Assembly (NCBI GenBank): GCA_002937505.1
Contig: PTJY01000005.1
Location: forward strand, 1-64,000
Reading direction: 5' to 3'
Length of the DNA stretch: 64,000 nt
Source: Alphaproteobacteria bacterium MarineAlpha12_Bin1
Lineage (GTDB): Bacteria > Pseudomonadota > Alphaproteobacteria > UBA6615
The translations under genes were made by a program, and so were the position numbers. Of this stretch, positions 45,348 through 55,467 are shown piece after piece. Under the pieces are notes generated by a model. The model made no database searches. It was not told where the DNA came from and was given only the letters and a program-made list of their open reading frames with translations. Numbering within the stretch: the first letter of the stretch is position 1; each line of letters opens with the position of its first letter.

Positions 45348-46202
45348 ATGAACGAGAAACAAAACGGAATTGATGCGTTCCGCCGTGAGATTGACGACAT
45401 CGATGACGCCCTTCTCGATTTATTACAGCGTAGAGCTGGATTAGTCGAAAAGATAGGTTCTCTTAAAGCACGACAGAGTCAAAGTGTTTTTAGACCAGCA
45501 CGTGAAGCAATGCTTTTACGTACCCTGTTGAATAAAAGCAATGGCAAACTATCAGCTCGGGCAATAGTAAGAATATGGCGAGAGATTATTGGGGCTTCAA
45601 TAGCCATGCAAGGGGATCTGACAATAGCTTGCTGTCCATTTGGAAAAAATATTATTAACGAGGTTTTAGTCCAGGAACGCTTTGGCCTTTCTGCAAACTT
45701 GTTGTCCCTAGCTGACCCTTCTGAGGTAGTGCATAGCGTTGCCTGCCGTAAAGCTAAGCTTGGATTAGTTCCTTTTCCAAATAATAATTTAACTTCACCT
45801 TGGTGGATGATGTTAAAAGACATTAATGATGAAGACGTTTTACGGGTGATCGCAAGCGTACCGTTTTTATTGTCTGGTCAAGATAGTAAATTAGATGCGT
45901 TAATTATATCTCTTGGTGAAGCAGAGTTAAGTGGTGAAGATGAAACTCTTTTGGCTTTGGAGTTTAATTCTGACGTTATAATTGATCGTGCTCATAATGC
46001 TTTTTTGTCTGAAGGCTTGGATTGTGTTTGTATTGATTCATATAAAGATTTAGATAAATCAGGGTCGCAATCTTATTTGTTTAAGTTTAGCGGATTAATA
46101 GAGAAAAATGATGATAGATTGGATAGAGCTCTTTCAGAATTTTCGCTAATAACTGTTTGGCAGGTTGGAATATATGCTACTCCATATATTCTAAAACAAT
46201 AA
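45348..46202 (+). CDS. Chorismate mutase domain protein with long C-terminal region
   Basis: FRREIDDIDDALLDLLQRRAGLVEKIGSLKAR...VFRPAREAMLLRTL. Confidence 0.85.
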   Translation: MNEKQNGIDAFRREIDDIDDALLDLLQRRAGLVEKIGSLKARQSQSVFRPAREAMLLRTLLNKSNGKLSARAIVRIWREIIGASIAMQGDLTIACCPFGKNIINEVLVQERFGLSANLLSLADPSEVVHSVACRKAKLGLVPFPNNNLTSPWWMMLKDINDEDVLRVIASVPFLLSGQDSKLDALIISLGEAELSGEDETLLALEFNSDVIIDRAHNAFLSEGLDCVCIDSYKDLDKSGSQSYLFKFSGLIEKNDDRLDRALSEFSLITVWQVGIYATPYILKQ

Positions 46203-46228
46203 ATTACTTACTAAGGAGTGTTTTAAGA

Positions 46229-47338
46229 GTGGTTCGTCCACAGGCTAAAGAAGGTATATTGAGGGTGAAACCTTATGTGGGTAGTGAAGCTCATAAAGGT
46301 AAAATACTATCTGAAGGTAGAAAACTCATAAATATTAGTTCGAATGAAAGCGCATTTGATGCTAGTCCGGCAGCAAAAGAAGCCTTTATGGGATCTGCTG
46401 GGGACTTAATTCGTTATCCTGAGATAGATGCTATGTCTCTTCGGATGGCTTTGGCCAGCCACCATGGAATTAATTTAGAGAATGTAATTTGTGGCGCTGG
46501 CTCAGACCAAATAATTGATCTTTTGGCTTTAGCATATGCCGGTATAGGCGACGAAGTTGTCTATAGCGCTCATGGGTTTCAAATGTATCCTATAGCGGCA
46601 CATGCCGTTGGAGCTACACCTGTAGCTGCTCCGGAGTTAAATTTAACAGCTGACGTAGATTTACTTTTAGAAAAAGTTACTGATAAAACTAAGATTTTAT
46701 TTCTTGCGAACCCTAATAACCCTACTGGATCTTATGTTTCACAAAGTGAAATTAAGAGACTTCACGCTGGTTTACCTGGAAATGTAATATTAGTAATTGA
46801 CGCAGCTTATGCGGAATATGTAACGGCTGAAGATTATGATTCAGGAATAGAACTCGTTCGAAATGAAAACAACGTGGTGATGACACGGACATTTTCCAAA
46901 ATATATGGCTTAGCTAGCTTACGAGTCGGTTGGGCCTATGGCCCGAAAGAAATCATCGAAACGCTTGATAGAATTCGTCCGCCATTTAATGTCAACTCAA
47001 TAGGTATCTCTGGGGCGATTGCAGCTCTAGCTGATAAGGAGCACACTAAAAAGTCAAAATTACATAATAGTGAGATACTACATTGGTTTACCGAGGAGGT
47101 TAAGAGAATGGGGTTAAAGTCACATCCCTCATTCGCAAATTTTCTGATTGTATATTTTGATCCAAATACACCTAAAAATGCAGAAGCGGCATACCAATTT
47201 CTTTTTGAACGAGGAATCATAACTCGTCGGGTGGGAGGTTATGGTTTACCTGACTGGGTGCGCATATCAATGGGCACCCAAGAAGAAATGGAAATTGTTT
47301 CTGCTACATTGAAAGAGTTTGTCGAAAAAAATGATTGA
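46229..47338 (+). CDS. hisC: Histidinol-phosphate / aromatic aminotransferase
   Basis: KLINISSNESAFDASPAA; TRTFSKIYGLASLRVGWAYG; GTG start with AGGAG upstream. Confidence 0.9.
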   Translation: MVRPQAKEGILRVKPYVGSEAHKGKILSEGRKLINISSNESAFDASPAAKEAFMGSAGDLIRYPEIDAMSLRMALASHHGINLENVICGAGSDQIIDLLALAYAGIGDEVVYSAHGFQMYPIAAHAVGATPVAAPELNLTADVDLLLEKVTDKTKILFLANPNNPTGSYVSQSEIKRLHAGLPGNVILVIDAAYAEYVTAEDYDSGIELVRNENNVVMTRTFSKIYGLASLRVGWAYGPKEIIETLDRIRPPFNVNSIGISGAIAALADKEHTKKSKLHNSEILHWFTEEVKRMGLKSHPSFANFLIVYFDPNTPKNAEAAYQFLFERGIITRRVGGYGLPDWVRISMGTQEEMEIVSATLKEFVEKND

Positions 47339-48293
47339 TTCACCTTTGTTTAGTCATGTTACGATAATAGGTTTAGGCCTTATAGGCTCTTCATTGGCGC
47401 GGGCCATTAAGTCAACCAATGTGGCTAGTTGTGTCTCTGTTTATGATAATGACAAAGAGGTTCGGGCAATCTGTAAGGGTCTAAAAATTGCAGACACTGT
47501 TCATGACTCTATCTCTGACGCAGTGTCTGGAGCAGATTTAGTAATATTGGCAATTCCAATTCGGGCCTACTCATCGGTAGCTAAGGAAATATCCCAACAT
47601 CTTTCCTCTGATGTAATAATCACCGATGTTGGTTCAGTTAAAGAAGAAGTTATACTTTCCCTTAGGGCTGAGTTGCCTCCTTCGGTAAACTTGGTTCCAG
47701 GCCACCCTGTTGCTGGAACAGAACACTCTGGCCCAGAATCGGGGTTTTCAGAGCTGTTTTTTGATCGTTGGGTAATTTTAACTCCTGAGAATAATACAAA
47801 TACTGATGCTATAAACATAGTAAAAAAAATGTGGGAGAAGCTTGGTAGTAATGTTGAAATTATGGATGCCCCTCATCATGATAGAGTTTTAGCTATTACT
47901 AGCCATTTACCGCATCTTATAGCCTACACAATTGTAGCTACTGCGGCTGATATGGAAAACCAATTACAGGCAGAGAATAAAAATAAAGAAGTGGTTACAA
48001 CAGCAGACGTTGTAAAGTTTTCAGCCGGAGGTTTTAGGGATTTTACCAGAATAGCTGGATCAAATCCTGTAATGTGGAGAGATGTTTTTTTGAGCAATAA
48101 AGATGCTGTTTTGGAAATGCTAGGGCGTTTTAACGAAGACCTTACAGCTCTTCAAAAAGCAATTCGATGGAGTGATGGTGAACAATTAGAGAAATGGTTT
48201 ACTCGTACTAGAGATATACGCCGAGGAGTAATTGAGGCTGGTCAGGCAGGACGGTTTGAATATACAGAGAATAAAAAGGAAGATGATAACTAA
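47331..48293 (+). CDS. tyrC: Prephenate/arogenate dehydrogenase
   Basis: VTIIGLGLIGSSLARAIK; GHPVAGTEHSGPESG. Confidence 0.92.
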   Translation: MIDSPLFSHVTIIGLGLIGSSLARAIKSTNVASCVSVYDNDKEVRAICKGLKIADTVHDSISDAVSGADLVILAIPIRAYSSVAKEISQHLSSDVIITDVGSVKEEVILSLRAELPPSVNLVPGHPVAGTEHSGPESGFSELFFDRWVILTPENNTNTDAINIVKKMWEKLGSNVEIMDAPHHDRVLAITSHLPHLIAYTIVATAADMENQLQAENKNKEVVTTADVVKFSAGGFRDFTRIAGSNPVMWRDVFLSNKDAVLEMLGRFNEDLTALQKAIRWSDGEQLEKWFTRTRDIRRGVIEAGQAGRFEYTENKKEDDN

Positions 48294-49387
48294 TTCCATT
48301 TAATTTTAGGGAATTTTGCAAGTGTAACCGGCCCTACTTTTAGATGTCTATTTTGCAGAGTCATTGGAACTCTAATCAAGCTTTGTGCTCCTTTTTCTGG
48401 ATTCTGAATAAATATAGGTAGGGCAAGCTTTATAAAAGATGCTTTTGTGCGATTTAAAACCTGATCCTTTTCTAATAAGTTAACCACATCATCAAGGCCT
48501 CGAATGTTTGTAGCAAAGGAGCCTTGAAACTGCAGCTCTTTATCGAGGGCTAAAGTTCCATTAGTTTCCGCAATTAAAGAGCCCCAAACTAGCTTTATCT
48601 GGTCCAACTCTATTGTACCCCCTTTATCCCTCCATGATCTTAGTTGATCTACTGAAAAGGGTCTTAAACCCAACTCTCCTTTTAAGTGGAATTTTCCAGA
48701 TACGCTTTCTACCTTTGTACCTAATTTCTTTAACGTTTTATCTAGTTTTGGGAAGCTAGGTATATTTATTCCCTTAATTTCTATTTTTGAGGAAAGTGAC
48801 TTACCAATTGGATGAATTGCTTTCTTGTTTGTGGAAATTACAGAATGGTCACTAAGCTCAATCATAAAATTATCAATTCCAATAGAATCTCTCCAATTAT
48901 TTGGAGAAATGATTAGGTTTGACATTTTAGAATCATATTTTCTTTTTATTTTTTTAGTGGGGAAATTTATTGATTGAGCTAGTACCTCTTCTGCTTCTAT
49001 GGCTGCATGGAAAGTGTTTTTGGGGAGGTTTATATTTATTTTGTGGGAACCCGGAGCGGAAACGACTACATTCTTGGGGGAAAATAGTGATGAACTTATA
49101 ATTACACTTGATGATTTCCAATAGCTTTTTCTGTTATATCTAATCAATCTTATTTCTGGTCTTTCGAGGAGCATTCTGATTTTGAAAGGATATCCCGTAA
49201 AATGGATATCTTGCCAGCTAATTTGGATGTTCTGATTACTTTGGGATGCAGCCCAATCAGTTATTCTAGTTTGGGCTTGATAGGTTAAAAAAAACCAGAA
49301 AGCTGAAAGGGTTGTTATGATTATAAATAAAAAACCTATAAGTATTTTAAAATTTTTGGACCGCATAAAGTTCACCCTGCATGTCAA
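48290..49387 (-). CDS. DUF2125 family protein
   Basis: Single N-terminal TM, ISWQDIHFTGYPFKIRMLLERPEI. Confidence 0.75.
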   Translation of the reverse strand: MTCRVNFMRSKNFKILIGFLFIIITTLSAFWFFLTYQAQTRITDWAASQSNQNIQISWQDIHFTGYPFKIRMLLERPEIRLIRYNRKSYWKSSSVIISSSLFSPKNVVVSAPGSHKININLPKNTFHAAIEAEEVLAQSINFPTKKIKRKYDSKMSNLIISPNNWRDSIGIDNFMIELSDHSVISTNKKAIHPIGKSLSSKIEIKGINIPSFPKLDKTLKKLGTKVESVSGKFHLKGELGLRPFSVDQLRSWRDKGGTIELDQIKLVWGSLIAETNGTLALDKELQFQGSFATNIRGLDDVVNLLEKDQVLNRTKASFIKLALPIFIQNPEKGAQSLIRVPMTLQNRHLKVGPVTLAKFPKIKWN

Positions 49388-49462
49388 TAAATTATATTTT
49401 GCAAAAATAAATACTTAGATCAACTTCTGCCTTTTTATAAATCGATAAACTGTAAAACTTTA

Positions 49463-50095
49463 ATGCCTAATCTTATGCCGAAAATCTCAAAAAGTTTATC
49501 AGATATCTTAGATCAATATGCACTTAAGGAGGGAGAATATAAAAAAGTACTCAATTCAATAATGGAGTCTAAAAAAAATAAGGGTGATTTATGGGTATTT
49601 GGTTATGGTTCTTTAATGTGGAGGCCAGGGTTTCCTTATAAGGAAAAGCAACTTGGAATTGTTCATGGTTATCATAGGTCTTTTTGTGTTTATTCGCATT
49701 TTCACAGAGGAACCAAAGAACGACCTGGATTAGTTTTAGGGCTTGATCTTGGAGGAAGCTGTAAAGGTATGCTCTACAGGGTAAGTTTAGTTGATGCAGA
49801 AGCTGTTGTTGAATATCTAATTAAAAGGGAGATGGTTACCAATGCCTACGCGCCTGCTTGGGTAAAAGTTAGAGCAGGTGGTTTAGTCACCTTAGCTCAT
49901 ACTTATACTGTAGCGCAGAATCATACTCAGTATGCAGGAAAATTAACCTTGGAAAATGCTGCCCAGCACATAAGGGGGAATCAAGGCAAAAGCGGTAACA
50001 ACGCAGATTATCTTCGTAAAACAACAAGCTATATAGAAAAAATGGGATTAAACACAGATTTTCTTAGGTCTTTACAGAACTTGGTAGAGAATTAG
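49463..50095 (+). CDS. ChaC-family gamma-glutamylcyclotransferase
   Basis: LWVFGYGSLMWRPGFPY; GYHRSFCVYS. Confidence 0.92.
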   Translation: MPNLMPKISKSLSDILDQYALKEGEYKKVLNSIMESKKNKGDLWVFGYGSLMWRPGFPYKEKQLGIVHGYHRSFCVYSHFHRGTKERPGLVLGLDLGGSCKGMLYRVSLVDAEAVVEYLIKREMVTNAYAPAWVKVRAGGLVTLAHTYTVAQNHTQYAGKLTLENAAQHIRGNQGKSGNNADYLRKTTSYIEKMGLNTDFLRSLQNLVEN

Positions 50096-50159
50096 ACAAT
50101 CTTTTTGAGAGTTTGTTTGACTCTAATAGCTTAGGAGGCATGACCATAAGATGTATGTT

Positions 50160-50461
50160 TTATCCACAGGAAGTAAAAACTATTCTTAGCTGGGGTAGGC
50201 AATATTTAGAACGATTATTATAAAATAACCGTAACTAAAACAAATTATAACCTAAATAAAACAACATTTATTAAAAGTTCCCTTACATAAGAAACAAAGG
50301 ACTACCGTTGATTTCTGGCGTTTTTATTAAAGTTGGTTTTATATTAAATACTTTATAAAATTAATTACTGCTAGAATTAAAGTAATAAAACCAGTACTTT
50401 GTTTTTCAAGATATTTTTATGAGTAAGAAATCCTGAAAATAGTTCCACAGGTTTATCCACA
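50160..50461 (+). promoter_or_regulatory. DnaA-box cluster in AT-rich intergenic region (possible oriC or DnaA titration/regulatory site)
   Basis: TTATCCACA at 50160-50168 and 50453-50461, AGTTCCACAGG at 50441-50451, flanking a very AT-rich stretch. Confidence 0.4.
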
Positions 50462-50477
50462 GGTGACTATTCTCTTT

Positions 50478-51224
50478 CTAGAGACATTTTTTGGAAAAAA
50501 ATTCTTCCCTAGCATTTTTATAAAGTAGTTCTGATGCGTTTTCGACTGAGCTTTCCAAATTCTCAATGAATTCTCTTCGGTCAAGGCCAGGAGAAATTGC
50601 AGGCAGAAATTGGAAAGTTATGGTTCCTCTATACTTAGTAAATGGATTTCGTGACCAAAACAAACCAGAGTTCAGAGCTATAGGAACAACTGCTAGTCCT
50701 TCTTTCTCATAAAGAGCTATAATTCCAGGGTGGTAAACACCTTTTTGGCCGGGTTGTGTCCGAGTGCCTTCAGGAAAGATTACTATAGATCTGGCCGCCT
50801 TTATGCTGACACTTGACTGTAGGAGCATTGATTTAAGTGTTTTACTGCCTCCTTTCCTGTCTATTGCTATATGACCAGATCGTTTTAGATACCAACCGAA
50901 TAAAGGAATATTTAAAAGTTCTTTTTTTAAAATTATGGCTGGGTCTTTTATTAGTAAATTTACTGCTAGAGTATCCCATTCTGACTGATGCTTTACAGCG
51001 AATATAACAGGGCCGTTGGGCACTAAATGTGAACCGATTACTTTATGTTTGATACCTACTATTGATCTTAGAAGAAAAAAAACACCATGAATCCAAACAC
51101 GGCCTAAGGCCATAACTGTTTGGTAGGGAAAAGTTAAAAAAGGAATGCAGATTAGTCCCAGAAACACCGTCCAAAAATAAAAAAGAATAAGAAATATAAT
51201 TGTGAGTAATTTTTGCATTACCAA
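50478..51224 (-). CDS. plsC: 1-acyl-sn-glycerol-3-phosphate acyltransferase
   Basis: AVKHQSEWDTLAV; IVIFPEGTRTQPG. Confidence 0.92.
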   Translation of the reverse strand: MVMQKLLTIIFLILFYFWTVFLGLICIPFLTFPYQTVMALGRVWIHGVFFLLRSIVGIKHKVIGSHLVPNGPVIFAVKHQSEWDTLAVNLLIKDPAIILKKELLNIPLFGWYLKRSGHIAIDRKGGSKTLKSMLLQSSVSIKAARSIVIFPEGTRTQPGQKGVYHPGIIALYEKEGLAVVPIALNSGLFWSRNPFTKYRGTITFQFLPAISPGLDRREFIENLESSVENASELLYKNAREEFFSKKCL

Positions 51225-51232
51225 TTTTAAAA

Positions 51233-51853
51233 CTAATTTGAAATTAATAGTATACGTAATTTTGTTATTAGGTACTTATTATATTCAGCTAATAGCAGGC
51301 GTATGGTTCCCGGCCATTTCCACCATTTGTTTAGGTGAACTTTTTTCGGATGAACAACATGGGAGAATACTGTCATATTTGGCAAGACCCTATCAAACTC
51401 TAATAAGCTTCTCGGTAAGTGGTAATTGGCAGTAACTATATGAATAGAGTTAAAACCTTCTGATGCCATCCATCTTGCTGTCTCCATAGCATTGCCAAAT
51501 GTATTATTAGCCTTATGGCCTAGGATTACACAGCAATCAATTTTTAAAATATCAATTTGTTGTTTTTGAAGTAACTTCCCTTTATCAATATCTATATCAA
51601 CACCAGATATTAAAAGCTTTTTTGCTTTACCACTAATTAAGAGCGAGAGGCCTAACTCGAGTCTACCCACTCCCCCCGTCAAAACTACTATTCCATCAGC
51701 TTTTTCTACTAAGCTCATATCAAATTTATGACGAGGAATTTCGTTAACAAATAAGTAAAACCCAAAACCCCAAATCAAAAAAAAGCCACCAACAATTAGT
51801 AAAAAAGACTTTGTAAAAACGTTTAAAGAGTGCTTTTTTCTTCGTCTTCTCAT
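51233..51853 (-). CDS. YdcF-family (DUF218) protein
   Basis: DGIVVLTGGVGRLELGLSLL...TANYHLPRSLLEFDRVLP. Confidence 0.88.
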   Translation of the reverse strand: MRRRRKKHSLNVFTKSFLLIVGGFFLIWGFGFYLFVNEIPRHKFDMSLVEKADGIVVLTGGVGRLELGLSLLISGKAKKLLISGVDIDIDKGKLLQKQQIDILKIDCCVILGHKANNTFGNAMETARWMASEGFNSIHIVTANYHLPRSLLEFDRVLPNMTVFSHVVHPKKVHLNKWWKWPGTIRLLLAEYNKYLITKLRILLISN

Positions 51854-51863
51854 CTTTTTGGTG

Positions 51864-52736
51864 TCATGGCATTCTGGCTAAAGTTCTGAAAACTACCCTA
51901 CGAGTAGTTACAACAGAAACAACGATGGCCATTAAAGGGACTAAGATTAGTACAAACCAATTATTAAGAGATCCGATTGATTCGGAATATATTGAAAGCT
52001 CAATATCATGAGCAATTGTTTTAAATATATACAGAACGATAAATGCGGAAACACTGCCTATAAGGCTACCGATTATTGCTAAGTATAGAACCCTTAATTG
52101 GAATAGGTTGACTATATAAGTATCTTTAGCTCCCATTAAATGCAGTAAATTGATTATTGGGGTATGGACTGCTAATCCAGTTTTTGTAGCAAACATTACT
52201 GAGATAACTGAAATAACGCCGATTAATATTAATACTGCTACAGATATGGCTTTAATCTTTTCTGAGGCTGAAATTAACCTCATGAGCCATTCTCGATGAT
52301 CATCTACAATTATTTCAGGGATAACCTTTTTAAGTTTAAGTTTTAGTTCACTAATATTTTCAAACTTGTTTCTGTCAGTTTCTACGTCAATTACTTCGGG
52401 TAATAGAACGCTTATATTTTCAGTTCTTTTTCCCAACCAAGGTTCCATTAGAGTTAGTTTAGTAGAGCTATCCAGTAATTGAGCTTTTTTAATGCCTTTT
52501 GTAGATTTTAAAACTGTAATTACTTTTTGCAAATCATTCGATGAAGCTGTTTCCGGAGGAACTTGGATGGTTATATGGCTACTCAAATTTTTGTTCCAAC
52601 CGTTTATGGATTCGCTGACAGATAATGTTATGGCTAAAGCAAGTAGCCCTAAGAATACCATAAAAAAAATTATCCAGGGCAAAAAACGACCTACTTCGTC
52701 AGTGTCAAAAGGTAGTTCTTTTCGCAGTTGTTTCAC
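51864..52736 (-). CDS. ftsX: Cell division protein FtsX
   Basis: Four TM, operon with ftsE. Confidence 0.9.
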   Translation of the reverse strand: MKQLRKELPFDTDEVGRFLPWIIFFMVFLGLLALAITLSVSESINGWNKNLSSHITIQVPPETASSNDLQKVITVLKSTKGIKKAQLLDSSTKLTLMEPWLGKRTENISVLLPEVIDVETDRNKFENISELKLKLKKVIPEIIVDDHREWLMRLISASEKIKAISVAVLILIGVISVISVMFATKTGLAVHTPIINLLHLMGAKDTYIVNLFQLRVLYLAIIGSLIGSVSAFIVLYIFKTIAHDIELSIYSESIGSLNNWFVLILVPLMAIVVSVVTTRRVVFRTLARMP

Positions 52737-52745
52737 AAAAACACC

Positions 52746-53423
52746 CTATAATATATTCGAATTGTTATTAAGTATTTGCAGCTCTCCGTTAGTTAGTTTT
52801 ATAACTGGATGGTCTAATTTTTCCAAAAGTTTTTGGTTATGAGTTGCAATAATTACTGTTGTTCCAGTTTTATTAAGCTCTTCAAACAGGTGTATTAACC
52901 TTAAAGCAATATTGTCATCCACATTTCCTGTGGGTTCGTCAGCTAATAGCAGTCGTGGTTTAGCAATTATAGCTCTTGCAATAGCAATCCTCTGTTGTTG
53001 TCCGCCCGAAAGGGTGGCCGGTTTCGCCAGTATTTGATTGCCTAGGCCCACCCACATCAAAAGCTCTTTTACGTGTTTTTCAATAACGTCTTCACGTTCC
53101 TTAGAAATTCTTAATGGTAGGGCAACGTTATCGAATGCACTTAAGTGAGGGATTAAACGAAATTCCTGGAAAACTACCCCAATTTGACGCCGAATCATCG
53201 GTAGCTCTGAACGAGGAGTTAGAGCGATGTCGTGTCCCAAAAGGTGTACAAGACCTCTAGTTGGCCTCAAAGCCAAGTACATAAGCTTAAGAAGTGTTGT
53301 TTTACCTGCTCCGCTTGGGCCAGTGAGGAAATTAAATGAGCCTTCATCAAGAGAAAAGTTTAAATCTCGAAGAACTTCCGGTCCAATACCATAGCGCATT
53401 CCAACATTTTCAAAACGCAACAC
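52746..53423 (-). CDS. ftsE: Cell division ATP-binding protein FtsE
   Basis: FLTGPSGAGKTTLLKLMYL; LSGGQQQRIAIARAI; LLADEPTGNVD. Confidence 0.95.
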   Translation of the reverse strand: MLRFENVGMRYGIGPEVLRDLNFSLDEGSFNFLTGPSGAGKTTLLKLMYLALRPTRGLVHLLGHDIALTPRSELPMIRRQIGVVFQEFRLIPHLSAFDNVALPLRISKEREDVIEKHVKELLMWVGLGNQILAKPATLSGGQQQRIAIARAIIAKPRLLLADEPTGNVDDNIALRLIHLFEELNKTGTTVIIATHNQKLLEKLDHPVIKLTNGELQILNNNSNIL

Positions 53424-53681
53424 GAGAATAAAGTATCCTTATTGTTTGCATTGAAATAATTTTAATTAGGTCAAAACTTTGTCTTGTAAAATACCATGTT
53501 TTAAAATTGCCACGTTGTTTATAGAACGTAAAGATATACTACATTTTCACTATACTTTGTCTTTTTCTATTAACTAAGATTAATTAAATTTCGAGTTAAA
53601 ACTAAATTATACTTGTAACAAATTTGTATTAATGCACTTGAGTGTCTCGCTTAATAAACAACAAATTTTGGATTTTGTTTT

Positions 53682-54053
53682 ATGATTTTAGAATGCTTAC
53701 AATGTTCTTCTCGGTTTTTTCTAGACTCCAGTAATTTATTGCCTAAAGGTCGCCGAGTTAAGTGCTGCAAATGCGGACATGTTTGGTATGAAAAACCAGA
53801 ATCACTACTCGCCTCAAAGCGAGAGGACGTTGCGTCATTGGAGGCAGACTATGTCCCAATCGTATCTGGCTCAAACCTTTCAGTAATTGTTGGTAAATTA
53901 GAAATAAATAAGACTTATACTTTGTGGTTGCTAGTAGCTGTCCTAGCTATTTTGATTGGTTGGTTCGCCTGGATTGGCAAACAATCAATCATAAAAATAT
54001 GGCCATTTATGAATGATGTTTACTCTGTTTTATACTCAATATTGGGTTATTAG
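53682..54053 (+). CDS. Zinc-ribbon (MJ0042-type) membrane protein
   Basis: LECLQCSSRFFLDSSNLLPKGRRVKCCKCGHVWYE plus one TM. Confidence 0.85.
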   Translation: MILECLQCSSRFFLDSSNLLPKGRRVKCCKCGHVWYEKPESLLASKREDVASLEADYVPIVSGSNLSVIVGKLEINKTYTLWLLVAVLAILIGWFAWIGKQSIIKIWPFMNDVYSVLYSILGY

Positions 54054-54059
54054 CCCTCT

Positions 54060-55319
54060 TTATTGCCAGGGCGCTAATCGGTCTCGTTGCAATTGTTCTT
54101 CCAGAGTTTCGCGGGGTCTGATTAAGGCATAGTCTTCATGGTTTACAAGTACTTCTGGCACAAGTGGTCGACTATTATAGGTTGAGGACATAACTGCACC
54201 GTAGGCGCCTGTATCGCGAATAGCTAATAATTCGTGAGGTTTTAAATTACCAAATGGTTGATCTTTCAAGAAGGTATCCCCTGTTTCACAGACTGGGCCA
54301 ACAACATCATAATTTTTTAGTTCGGAGAGGGCTTCAGGTTCTATCACTTGTTGTATTGCATGCGGAGCGTTATACAATGCTGGGCGCAGTAAATCGTTCA
54401 TAGCAGCGTCAATAATTACAAAGCGTTTAAGGGTGTTATCTTTAATGTATATTATGCGCGTTAGTAATATGCCTGCCTTTGCCGTTAAGTACCTGCCAGG
54501 CTCAAATATTAGTTCGCAATTAAGATCTCCTAATGTTGAATTCACAACAGAAGCGTAATCTACTGGAGTGGGTGTTTTTTCGCCCACATAAGAAACACCT
54601 AGCCCTCCGCCCAAATCCAGTCGGCTGATAGGTATTCCTTCTGAACGTAACTTTTTTGTAAGATTTGCGACATGTGTAAAAGCGTCATTAAATGGTGCAA
54701 CGTCCGTTAATTGACTTCCAATATGAACTGCTATGGAAATAGGATTGATTCCTGGTAAAGAGGAGGCCAGTGCGAAAGCTTCAGAGGCTTGATCAATATT
54801 AATGCCGAATTTATCCTGTTTTCTGCCAGTTGAGATTTTTTGATGTGTTTCTGCATCAACGTCAGGATTAATGCGGATTCCAACTTCAGCATTAATATTT
54901 TTACTCACCGCTATATCAGATAAGCTCTTTAGTTCGACCAGTGATTCTACGTTAAATTGGTAAATTCCTGCTTTTAGTCCTGCATTTATTTCCTCTTTAG
55001 TTTTCCCCACTCCAGAATAAACTATGTCTTTAGCAGAAATACCAGCTGCAAGTGCGCGTTCGAGTTCGCCTTCAGAAACGACATCTGCTCCAGCCCCTAG
55101 TTTTGAAAAAGTACTAATAACTGCGAGGTTTGAGTTAGATTTAACCGCAAAACATATTTTGGCATTGTGTTCAGTAAAGGCTTCGCTAAAGCTCCTGTAT
55201 GCGCTTACCATTTCGCTGGTTGAGTAAACATACACAGGAGATCCAACATCCTTTACTATTGCGGATAAAGGTACGTTTTCAACGCACATCTCTCCATTTT
55301 TATATGCAAATGCAGTCAT
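54060..55319 (-). CDS. lysA: Diaminopimelate decarboxylase
   Basis: ICFAVKSNSNLAVISTFSKLGAGADVVSEGEL; DLGGGLGVSY. Confidence 0.96.
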   Translation of the reverse strand: MTAFAYKNGEMCVENVPLSAIVKDVGSPVYVYSTSEMVSAYRSFSEAFTEHNAKICFAVKSNSNLAVISTFSKLGAGADVVSEGELERALAAGISAKDIVYSGVGKTKEEINAGLKAGIYQFNVESLVELKSLSDIAVSKNINAEVGIRINPDVDAETHQKISTGRKQDKFGINIDQASEAFALASSLPGINPISIAVHIGSQLTDVAPFNDAFTHVANLTKKLRSEGIPISRLDLGGGLGVSYVGEKTPTPVDYASVVNSTLGDLNCELIFEPGRYLTAKAGILLTRIIYIKDNTLKRFVIIDAAMNDLLRPALYNAPHAIQQVIEPEALSELKNYDVVGPVCETGDTFLKDQPFGNLKPHELLAIRDTGAYGAVMSSTYNSRPLVPEVLVNHEDYALIRPRETLEEQLQRDRLAPWQ

Positions 55320-55331
55320 AACGCAGGTAGC

Positions 55332-55466
55332 TTAATGTGAAGGATAAGTTTTAGGGTAAATAACCTTTTTACCCTCTGGTGGCTCTGGGGGGCCTTTTTT
55401 TCCGCAAGCTGTCATAGTAATTAACATTATCATTGCAATGTGAATTAAAACAGAACGAATATACAA
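55332..55466 (-). CDS. lptM: Small lipoprotein, LptM (YifL)-like
   Basis: Hand-translated, not in ORF track: LYIRSVLIHIAMIMLITMTACGKKGPPEPPEGKKVIYPKTYPSH*; lipobox TMTAC-GKKGPPEPP; between argH and lysA. Confidence 0.85.
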   Translation of the reverse strand: MYIRSVLIHIAMIMLITMTACGKKGPPEPPEGKKVIYPKTYPSH

Positions 55467-55467
55467 G

